DNA of 24,338 bases from the NCBI GenBank assembly GCA_035642125.1, contig DASQSZ010000151.1, positions 1 through 24,338 of the forward strand, written 5' to 3'. The position numbers were made by a program, and so were the translations under genes. Under the pieces are notes generated by a model. It was not told where the DNA came from. It did no database searches and saw only the letters and a program-made list of their open reading frames with translations. Positions 1-5,833 of this stretch are shown here, piece after piece (within the stretch, counting starts at the first letter, position 1; each line of letters opens with the position of its first letter). Source of the DNA: CALAED01 sp937891035 (lineage in GTDB: Bacteria > Actinomycetota > Actinomycetes > Streptosporangiales > Streptosporangiaceae).

Positions 1-1175
1 GAGTTGCTGATCGCGACGTCGACGCGGCGCTCGCGCGGGCCGCCGGCGACGACGTCCAGCTCGACGGCGGGATCTTGGTTGACCAGGTTCGCGGTCGGCG
101 GGACCGTCGCGGTCTCCACGGCCAAGGCGGTGAACGCCGCCTCGATCGCCCCGGCGGCGCCCAGCGCGTGTCCCACCACGCCCTTGGTCGATGTGACCGC
201 GGGCCGGGTGCCCATCAGCTTGGCCAGCACCTTGGCCTCGGTGGCGTCGTTGAGCGGTGTGGACGTCCCGTGGGCGTTGACATGATCGACGTCGTCCGGA
301 GTCACCCCGGCCGCCTCCAGCGCGGTGCCGATCGCGCGGAGCACTCCCGTCCCGTCCGGGTCGGGCGCGGTCATGTGGTACGCGTCGGCGGAGGCGCCGT
401 ATCCCGCCACCTTCGCCCGGATCGTGGCGCCGCGGGCCACCGCGTCGGCCGCTCGCTCGAGCACCAGGACTCCGCTGCCCTCCCCGATGACGAACCCGTC
501 CCGGTCGACGTCGAACGGCCGGGACGCGGCCTGCGGTTCGGACAGCCGCCGCGACAGCGCTCCCATCTGGGCGAAGCCGGTCACGATCAGCGGGCTCACC
601 CCGGCCTCGCTGCCCCCGGCGAGCACCACGTCGCACCGGTCGTCGCGGAGGAGATCGAGCGCCGCCCCGATGGCGGTCGCGCCGGAGGCACAGGCCGTGG
701 CCGTGACGAAATTGGGCCCGGTGGCGGCGAACTCCATCGACAGATGGCCCGCGACCATGTTCGGCACGAGCGTGGGAATGAGCAGCGCGGACACCGCGTC
801 CGGGCCCTTGTCGAGCAACGCGCGGTGCTGCTTTTCCCACGTCGCCACGCCGCCGAGTCCGCAACCGATCACGACGCCGACCCTGGCCCCGTCCCACGTC
901 CGCGGGTCCAGACCGGAGTCCGCGACCGCTTCCCTGGCCGCCGCGATGGCGAGCTGGACGAATCGGTCGTGCATCAACGCGCTGCGCCGGCCGACGTGTT
1001 TGCCCGCGCTGAAGCCCGGCACCGTACACGAGATGTCCACCGCAAGCCCGGCCAGCGTCGGATCGCGCCGCGCGGCGGAGGCTCCTCCGCACACGCCCCG
1101 CCAGCTGGCCTCGACCCCGACGCCGGCGGCGGTGACGAGGCCGAGACCGGTGATGGCGACGGCGGGTGTGGTCAC
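1..1175 (-). CDS. Beta-ketoacyl-ACP synthase II (FabF/RedR-like), C-terminus cut by window edge
   Basis: This is a condensing enzyme that elongates an ACP-bound acyl chain with malonyl-ACP in the cytoplasm. I read about 391 residues from a GTG at 1175. The frame runs off the left edge, so roughly the last 20 residues of a ~410-residue family are missing. The thiolase-fold Cys-His-His triad is intact: C162 in TACAS, H302 in VNAHGTSTPLND and H336 in STKGVVGHALGAAG. The active-site Cys and complete triad exclude a chain-length-factor subunit. The GTG overlaps the TGA stop of the upstream ACP gene (GTGA), which implies translational coupling. It is the third gene of a KSIII-ACP-KSII operon. It could be a primary fatty acid synthase enzyme, but no fabD precedes the operon, which favours a pathway-specific copy like RedR of prodiginine synthesis. 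That choice is inference. Confidence 0.93.
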   Translation of the reverse strand, partial: MTTPAVAITGLGLVTAAGVGVEASWRGVCGGASAARRDPTLAGLAVDISCTVPGFSAGKHVGRRSALMHDRFVQLAIAAAREAVADSGLDPRTWDGARVGVVIGCGLGGVATWEKQHRALLDKGPDAVSALLIPTLVPNMVAGHLSMEFAATGPNFVTATACASGATAIGAALDLLRDDRCDVVLAGGSEAGVSPLIVTGFAQMGALSRRLSEPQAASRPFDVDRDGFVIGEGSGVLVLERAADAVARGATIRAKVAGYGASADAYHMTAPDPDGTGVLRAIGTALEAAGVTPDDVDHVNAHGTSTPLNDATEAKVLAKLMGTRPAVTSTKGVVGHALGAAGAIEAAFTALAVETATVPPTANLVNQDPAVELDVVAGGPRERRVDVAISN

Positions 1176-1426
1176 GACGAGCCCCGGGCCGCGATGACCG
1201 CCTGCTCCTCGATGAGTTTGGCGGCCTGCTCGATCGTGTCCCGCGGGGAGGCGGCATCCTCGCTGATCTTGACTCCGAGCTCGCTTTGTATGACGAGCAG
1301 CAGCTCTACGAGGAACAGCGAGTCCATCTCCAGGTCTTCGAAGGTGACGTTCGGTTTGATCTCGTCCCGGTCCACCTCGAAGCGCTCGACGAGCAGATCG
1401 ACCAGGGCGTCGTACATATCCGCCAT
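1172..1426 (-). CDS. Acyl carrier protein
   Basis: This 84-residue acidic protein carries growing acyl chains on a 4'-phosphopantetheine arm. The attachment site is S36 in the motif DLEMDSLFLVELLL, followed by the usual helix II and a GVKISEDAA segment. Length and fold match type II discrete ACPs. The start ATG at 1426 has a strong upstream AAGGAG with 6-nt spacing. It lies 32 bp after the KSIII gene, and its stop overlaps the start of the KSII gene, so the three are one operon. The sequence around S36 (LFLVELLLVIQSELG) differs from what I recall of housekeeping actinobacterial AcpP (LSMVEVVVAAEERFG), which hints at a dedicated carrier. The housekeeping ACP remains possible. Confidence 0.93.
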   Translation of the reverse strand: MADMYDALVDLLVERFEVDRDEIKPNVTFEDLEMDSLFLVELLLVIQSELGVKISEDAASPRDTIEQAAKLIEEQAVIAARGSS

Positions 1427-1458
1427 GACAGGCTCCTTATCGTTCCTTCTCGGTCGGT

Positions 1459-2460
1459 TCAGGACGGCGGGAGGTCGGGCCAGGTCAACAAGGCCGAGCC
1501 CCAGGTGAGCCCACCGCCGAACGCGGTGAGCAGGACGCGGTCGCCGGCGCGAAGCGTGCCCGCGCCGTGCGCGTCGGCGAGCGCCAGCGGAATGGAGGCG
1601 GCCGCGGTGTTGCCTACCTCGGCGATGTTTCCGATGTTGCGTTCGTACGGGAGGCCGAGCGCTTCGGCGAGACGGCGCAAGATCCGTTCGTTCGCCTGGT
1701 GACCGACCAGCCAGTCGATCTCGGTGAGCGCGAGCCCGGCGCGATCAAGCACCGACCGGGCGGATTCGGCCATGCACTGCACGGCCCGCCAGAAGACCTC
1801 TTTGCCGGCCATGGCGAAGTAGCGCTCGTTCGCGGCCGGCTTCGTCCCGGAGAGCCGTTGTTCCGAGCCGCCCGCCCGCACGGTGATCAGGTCCCGGCCG
1901 GCGCCGTCGCTGCCCAGGTCGAACGGACCGATTTCGCCGGGTTCACCGGGTTCGCCGGCGCGCAGCGTCACGGCACCCGCGCCGTCACCAAAGATCACCG
2001 AGGTAGACCGATCCTCCGGATCGAGGATGCTGGAGTAGGTCTCCGCACCGATGACCAGGACGCGCTCGGCGGTGCCCGTGGCGATCAGTCCGCACGCGGT
2101 CGCCAGGCCGTAGACGAACCCGGTGCACACCGCGGAGACGTCGTAGGCGGCGGCCCCGGAAAGGCCGAGTTTGGCCGCGACGCTCGGCGCGGTCGCCGGG
2201 CACGGCCGGTCCGGTGTGGTGGTGGCCACCACGACCGTGTCCACCACGGGCTCCCCGGACGACTTCAGCGCTCGTTCCGCCGCGCCCACCGCCAGATCCG
2301 AGGTGGCGGTCCCCGGTGCGGCGAAATACCGCTGCCTGATCCCGGTACGTGAGGTGATCCATTCGTCCGAGGTGTCCAGTCTCGCGGCCAGCTCGTGGTT
2401 GGGCACCGCGCGGGGTGGGAGATAGCCACCGATCCCGGTCAGCACCGCCGCTCGGCTCAT
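1459..2460 (-). CDS. Beta-ketoacyl-ACP synthase III (FabH/RedP-like)
   Basis: KSIII enzymes start fatty acid or polyketide chains by condensing an acyl-CoA primer with malonyl-ACP. This 333-residue protein has the complete Cys-His-Asn triad of KASIII: C112 in AVCTGFVYGL, H254 in GHQANERILRRLA and N284 in NIAEVGNTAAAS. It also has the SRTGIRQR segment near residue 37 that contacts CoA in this family. I chose the ATG at 2460 because AAGGGGA lies 4 nt upstream and the protein then begins in the family style with MSRAAVLTGIGGYLP. An in-frame GTG at 2484 would add eight residues without homology. It is first in a leftward KSIII-ACP-KSII operon and diverges from an acyl-CoA carboxyltransferase gene. 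The primer specificity cannot be read here. Confidence 0.93.
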   Translation of the reverse strand: MSRAAVLTGIGGYLPPRAVPNHELAARLDTSDEWITSRTGIRQRYFAAPGTATSDLAVGAAERALKSSGEPVVDTVVVATTTPDRPCPATAPSVAAKLGLSGAAAYDVSAVCTGFVYGLATACGLIATGTAERVLVIGAETYSSILDPEDRSTSVIFGDGAGAVTLRAGEPGEPGEIGPFDLGSDGAGRDLITVRAGGSEQRLSGTKPAANERYFAMAGKEVFWRAVQCMAESARSVLDRAGLALTEIDWLVGHQANERILRRLAEALGLPYERNIGNIAEVGNTAAASIPLALADAHGAGTLRAGDRVLLTAFGGGLTWGSALLTWPDLPPS

Positions 2461-2510
2461 CGAGTCCCCTTGGTCGTCCGGCACCTCGTACGCACAGTGT
2501 GTCCGGCGGG

Positions 2511-2539
2511 GCTTACCGCCGGCTTACCGTCGCTTGACC
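2511..2539 (+). promoter_or_regulatory. Heptamer direct repeats, 11-bp period, facing the carboxyltransferase gene
   Basis: Three heptamers read GCTTACC (2511), GCTTACC (2522) and CTTGACC (2533), separated by GCCG and GTCG. The exact 11-bp period places them on one face of the helix. This is the layout of operators for OmpR-fold regulators: SARP heptamers with 4-bp spacers, or the 11-bp units of the Streptomyces PHO box. The third unit contains TTGACC, which could serve as a -35 element, but no convincing -10 follows. Binding is inferred from the pattern only. Confidence 0.6.
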
Positions 2540-2589
2540 GTCGCCGCGGCGTGGTGTTTCTGGCATCGGCGGCCTCGGGCGGAAGCGGC

Positions 2590-2618
2590 GGTAAGACGGC
2601 CATCAGCGTCCGGTCAGC
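2590..2618 (-). promoter_or_regulatory. Heptamer direct repeats, 11-bp period, facing the KSIII-ACP-KSII operon
   Basis: Read on the minus strand, the heptamers are GCTGACC (2618-2612), GCTGATG (2607-2601) and TCTTACC (2596-2590), again with 4-bp spacers GGAC and GCCG. They share the T and A at positions 3 and 5 with the other two sets. The set points at the KSIII start at 2460 and mirrors the plus-strand set at 2511-2539 in the same 198-bp divergent gap. Confidence 0.55.
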
Positions 2619-2658
2619 GCGACGCGCGACGATGGCGTCTCCCGCCCGAGGGAGAGAC

Positions 2659-4191
2659 ATGGATGAGCTCCTGGCCAAGACCAACGGCGTGCCGATCGGC
2701 GACGAAGTCCCACTCGCCGCGCCACTTGGCCTGAACGGTCGGAGCGTGCCGGCGGGGCAGGCGCCGCCCGCGGAGGGCGCCGAGGCGCGCCGGCGCATCG
2801 AGGTCCTCGCGGACGCCGCGTCGTTCGAGGAGTTCGGCAGCCGGGGCCGGCACCGTGTCACCGCGTTCGGGATGGCGGAGCGACGGCCGGCGGGCGACGG
2901 GGTGGTCACCGGCACGGCCCGGGTGGCCGGGCGCGCCGTCGGGATGTTCGCGCAGGATCCCAAGATCATGGGCGGCTCGCTGGGGGAGCTGCACGCCAAC
3001 AAGATCGTCCGCGTCCTCGATCATGTGGAGCGGGCCGCCGTCCCGGTGGTCGGCCTGCTCGACTCGGGTGGGGCGCGCATCCAGGAGGGCGTCGCCTCGC
3101 TCGACGGCTATGGGGCCATATTTCGGCGCAATGTCCAGCTGTCCGGCCGGGTTCCGCAGATCAGCGTGGTCCTGGGCGCGTGCGCCGGCGGCGCGGTCTA
3201 CTCGCCGGCGCTCACCGACATCGTGATCATGTCCGAGGGCGCGCGGATGTTCCTGACCGGCCCCAAGGTGGTCAAGGCCGTGACCCACGAGGACGTCACC
3301 CCGATCGAGCTCGGCGGCAGCGCCGTGCACAGCCGTACATCCGGAGTCGCCCATCTGGTGGGGGCCGATCCCGAGTCGGCGATCCGGCTCGCCGCCCATG
3401 TGCTCGGCTATCTGCCGGACTCATGCTGGGTGGCGCCGCCGCGGCGAGCCCCGGTCGATCCCGCGGAGCTGCCGGCGCTGCCCGCCGACCCTCGCCGGGC
3501 CTATGACGTACGGGGGGTGATCAAGGCGGTGGTCGATGGCGACAGTTTCCTGGAACTGCAGGCCGGCTTCGCCCGCAACATCGTGATAGGACTGGCGCGG
3601 GTAGCGGGTCGGGCGGTCGGCGTCGTCGCCAACCAGCCGCTGCACAAGGCCGGCACGCTGGACATCGAGTCGTCGGAGAAGGCGGCGCGCTTTGTCCGGA
3701 TGTGCGACGCGTTCGGGCTGCCGCTGGTCGTTCTGGTGGACACGCCCGGCTTCCTGCCGGGCACCGCGCAGGAAAAGCGCGGCATCATCCGCAAGGGCGC
3801 CAAGCTGCTGTATGCGTTCTCGGAGGCGACCGTGCCGCGGGTGACTGTGGTGCTGCGCAAGGCGTTCGGCGGCGGCTACATCGTGATGAACTCCCGGTCG
3901 CTCGGCGCGGACGCGGTGTTCGCCTGGCCGGACGCGGAGCTGGCGGTGATCGGCCCGGACGGCGCGGTCGACGTGGTCTGGCGACGCGAACTGGACAGGG
4001 AACCGCACCGCAGGGACGAGCTTGTCGCCCGCTATCGGGCCGAGGTGACCGCGGCGTCGTTCTCGGCGGAGCGGCTGTCGGTCGACGAGATCATCGAGCC
4101 GGGCCGGACCCGGCATGTCGTCGCGGCCGCGCTGCGATCGCTCGCGGGGGCGATGCGGCCGCGGTTCCGGCACGACAACCTGCCGCAGTGA
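2659..4191 (+). CDS. Acyl-CoA carboxylase carboxyltransferase (beta) subunit, AccD6-like
   Basis: This subunit transfers CO2 from carboxybiotin to an acyl-CoA, probably acetyl-CoA to give malonyl-CoA. The 510 residues hold both carboxyltransferase halves of the PccB/AccD type. The N-terminal crotonase-like half has DSGGARIQEG (135-144) and an oxyanion-hole GG at 177-178. The C-terminal half has DTPGFLPGTAQEKRG (361-375) and GG at 404-405 in KAFGGGYIVMNSR. The MNSRSLGADAVFAWPDAE stretch and the RHDNLP tail resemble mycobacterial AccD6, which sits in a FAS-II operon. The start ATG at 2659 follows GAGGGAGA. An in-frame ATG at 2632 is possible. No biotin-carrier alpha subunit is nearby, so a shared AccA-type partner is presumed. 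It diverges from the KSIII operon, which fits malonyl-CoA supply for it. The substrate is inferred. Confidence 0.9.
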   Translation: MDELLAKTNGVPIGDEVPLAAPLGLNGRSVPAGQAPPAEGAEARRRIEVLADAASFEEFGSRGRHRVTAFGMAERRPAGDGVVTGTARVAGRAVGMFAQDPKIMGGSLGELHANKIVRVLDHVERAAVPVVGLLDSGGARIQEGVASLDGYGAIFRRNVQLSGRVPQISVVLGACAGGAVYSPALTDIVIMSEGARMFLTGPKVVKAVTHEDVTPIELGGSAVHSRTSGVAHLVGADPESAIRLAAHVLGYLPDSCWVAPPRRAPVDPAELPALPADPRRAYDVRGVIKAVVDGDSFLELQAGFARNIVIGLARVAGRAVGVVANQPLHKAGTLDIESSEKAARFVRMCDAFGLPLVVLVDTPGFLPGTAQEKRGIIRKGAKLLYAFSEATVPRVTVVLRKAFGGGYIVMNSRSLGADAVFAWPDAELAVIGPDGAVDVVWRRELDREPHRRDELVARYRAEVTAASFSAERLSVDEIIEPGRTRHVVAAALRSLAGAMRPRFRHDNLPQ

Positions 4192-4208
4192 TCGCGCCTT
4201 GCTCGCGC

Positions 4209-4230
4209 GGTGATCGTGGGGTGATCGTGG
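4209..4230. repeat. Two tandem copies of an 11-bp unit between convergent genes
   Basis: The unit GGTGATCGTGG occurs twice in tandem in the 45-bp gap between the carboxyltransferase stop and the hydrolase stop. It is GC-rich without a T-tract or a strong hairpin, so I do not call it a terminator. Confidence 0.5.
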
Positions 4231-4236
4231 GGTTGC

Positions 4237-5151
4237 TCAGTCGGCCGCACGAAGAAACTCGTCGACCAACGCGACGAAGCGGTCGTGCTCCTCGACGTGC
4301 GGCATATGGCTGGAGTCCTCGAAGATCTCCCACTTCACGTTCGGCAGGCGGCGCCACAGCGGCTCGGCGGCGCGTGGCGTCACCTCGTCGTGACGTCCGG
4401 TGACGAGCAGGACCGGCACCTCGACCTGGTGCAGCCGGTCAGTGATGTCCCAGTCCCGCAGGACCCCCGTCATGGTGAACTCGCTGGGCCCGGCCATGGT
4501 CTCGTAAACGGTGGAGTCCTTCGCGAGCGCCGCCAAGGTGGACATCACCTCGTCGGGCACCGGCCTGGCCCGGCAGACGTGGCGGCCGTAGAAGACCCGG
4601 ATCGCCTTCTGGTACTCCGCTGAATCGGTCGTGCCGGCCGCCTCGTGGCGTTCGATCGCCGTACGCGCCTCGGCCGGCAGGCCCGCCACCAGGCCGGCGA
4701 CCTCCTCGAGGTAGAGGGCGCTCGAAGCGAAGGCGTCGGCGACCACGACGGAGCGCAGCCCGCTCGGGCGCCGGACCGCCAACTCCAGTGCCAGCATTCC
4801 GCCCCAGGAGTGACCGAGCAGGTGGAAGCCGTCGGCGAGCCCGAGATGGTCGATGAGGCTCTCAAGCTCCCGTACGAACAACTCGACGGTCCAGAACTCG
4901 GCGGGCGCCCCGGGCCGACGCCCGGACCGTCCGTTGCCGAACTGGTCGTAGAACACGCACGGCCGCCCGGCGCCGGACAGCCGCGCCACCCGCAGTAGGT
5001 AGTCATGGGTGAGACCCGGCCCGCCGTGGCAGACGACAAGCGGCAGCCGGTCGGCCGCGGGCAACGCGTCCTCGACCAGGAGATACCACGTCTGGAGCCC
5101 CTGCCGGTCCATGACTCCTTCTGTCGTCCGGCCGGTCGGTATGGAAGTCAT
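4237..5151 (-). CDS. Alpha/beta hydrolase, proline iminopeptidase family (S33)
   Basis: This 304-residue hydrolase matches the proline iminopeptidase and amino-acid-amidase group. The oxyanion motif HGGPG is at 42-46, the typical YDQFGNGRSG at 68-77, the nucleophile S115 in GHSWGG, the acid D255 in GRHDEVT and the base H282 in SSHMPHVE. A helical cap lies between about residues 140 and 235. There is no signal peptide, so it acts in the cytoplasm. The start ATG at 5151 has GGAG 7 nt upstream. A second ATG at M14 also follows AAGGAG but with only 2-nt spacing. It is convergent with the carboxyltransferase and divergent from the thioesterase. Family members release N-terminal proline or hydrolyse amides or esters of small metabolites, and the substrate here is unknown. 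Confidence 0.88.
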   Translation of the reverse strand: MTSIPTGRTTEGVMDRQGLQTWYLLVEDALPAADRLPLVVCHGGPGLTHDYLLRVARLSGAGRPCVFYDQFGNGRSGRRPGAPAEFWTVELFVRELESLIDHLGLADGFHLLGHSWGGMLALELAVRRPSGLRSVVVADAFASSALYLEEVAGLVAGLPAEARTAIERHEAAGTTDSAEYQKAIRVFYGRHVCRARPVPDEVMSTLAALAKDSTVYETMAGPSEFTMTGVLRDWDITDRLHQVEVPVLLVTGRHDEVTPRAAEPLWRRLPNVKWEIFEDSSHMPHVEEHDRFVALVDEFLRAAD

Positions 5152-5210
5152 CGGTCATCTCCGGGAGGAGTCAGCAACGGCCACAGCGTCTCGCCATCTT
5201 CACCGGCCGA

Positions 5211-5239
5211 ACTGACCAGGCGCTGACCTCGCGCTGACG
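5211..5239 (+). promoter_or_regulatory. Heptamer direct repeats, 11-bp period, upstream of the thioesterase
   Basis: Heptamers ACTGACC (5211), GCTGACC (5222) and GCTGACG (5233) are separated by AGGC and TCGC. They match the two sets in the 2461-2658 gap in consensus, unit length and period. They end 81 bp before the thioesterase ATG. A possible -10 (TAAGGT) lies at 5289-5294, farther downstream than the roughly 8 bp usual between a SARP repeat and the -10, so the promoter layout is uncertain. Confidence 0.58.
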
Positions 5240-5320
5240 GATTCCACCCACCTGCATTTCGGGGAGTAACTTGCAGGGCACGTGTGAGTAAGGTCGTGAT
5301 CTTAGGCGAGGAGAGACGCC

Positions 5321-5770
5321 ATGACCGCACAACCCCAGACCGCCGCCGTCGAGTACGGCTACCTGCACCCGACCTTCGTGTACTTCGACGATCTCGATTC
5401 CATGGGGATGGTGCACAACGCGCGGTACGCGATCATGGTGGAGCGGGCCCTGACGACCTTTTGGCACCAGCGTGGCTACACCCGCGTGAACGGCGTGCCG
5501 ACCCACCCCGACACCGTCGTCGCTGTGGTCGAGTACTCGATCAGCTACAAAGTGCCCGTGATCGGCCCCGGCGACATCTTCATCCATCTGTGGGTGGACC
5601 GGATCGGCACGACGAGCGTGACGTACGGCTTCCGCGCGGTGTCCGCCGATCGCGCCGTCGTGCACGCCGAGGGGCACAGGGTGCACATCCGGCTCGACGA
5701 GGAGACCTTGCAAAAGGCGCCGTGGGCGGAGGAGACCCGGGCCATCTACGAGTCGCTCCGGCCCACGTAG
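5321..5770 (+). CDS. Hotdog-fold acyl-CoA/ACP thioesterase (4HBT family)
   Basis: This 149-residue single hotdog-domain protein is predicted to hydrolyse an acyl thioester and release a free acid. The signature YFDDLDSMGMVHNARY at 21-36 gives the catalytic aspartate D26 in the D-x-x-G position used by the 4-hydroxybenzoyl-CoA thioesterase and YbgC group. The rest follows the fold: a long helix to about residue 50, then a five-strand sheet ending near HRVHIRLDEE. The start ATG at 5321 has GAGGAGAG upstream. Upstream repeats of the same type as those at the KSIII operon suggest joint control, so it may release the chain made by that operon. The acyl substrate and whether CoA or ACP is preferred are not visible. 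Confidence 0.88.
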   Translation: MTAQPQTAAVEYGYLHPTFVYFDDLDSMGMVHNARYAIMVERALTTFWHQRGYTRVNGVPTHPDTVVAVVEYSISYKVPVIGPGDIFIHLWVDRIGTTSVTYGFRAVSADRAVVHAEGHRVHIRLDEETLQKAPWAEETRAIYESLRPT

Positions 5771-5805
5771 CTCAGCGGCGTGGCTCAGCGGCGTGGCTCA
5801 GCCGG
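5771..5805. repeat. 13-bp tandem repeat after the thioesterase stop
   Basis: The unit CTCAGCGGCGTGG begins directly after the TAG stop, is present twice in full and then in part (CTCAGC). It fills most of the 63-bp gap between the convergent thioesterase and LAL regulator genes. No hairpin with a T-run is formed. Confidence 0.6.
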
Positions 5806-5833
5806 TACGACAGGCCACCGCGTCCTTGTGTCG

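Noticed and set aside
1..1175. KSII gene as a pseudogene because no stop is seen
   Set aside because: The frame is open and intact to the window edge with a complete catalytic triad. It is truncated only by the window.
5153..5187. Repeat set facing the proline-iminopeptidase-like gene (isolated GCTGACT on the minus strand at 5175-5169)
   Set aside because: No unit occurs 11 bp to either side, so it is a single chance-level match.
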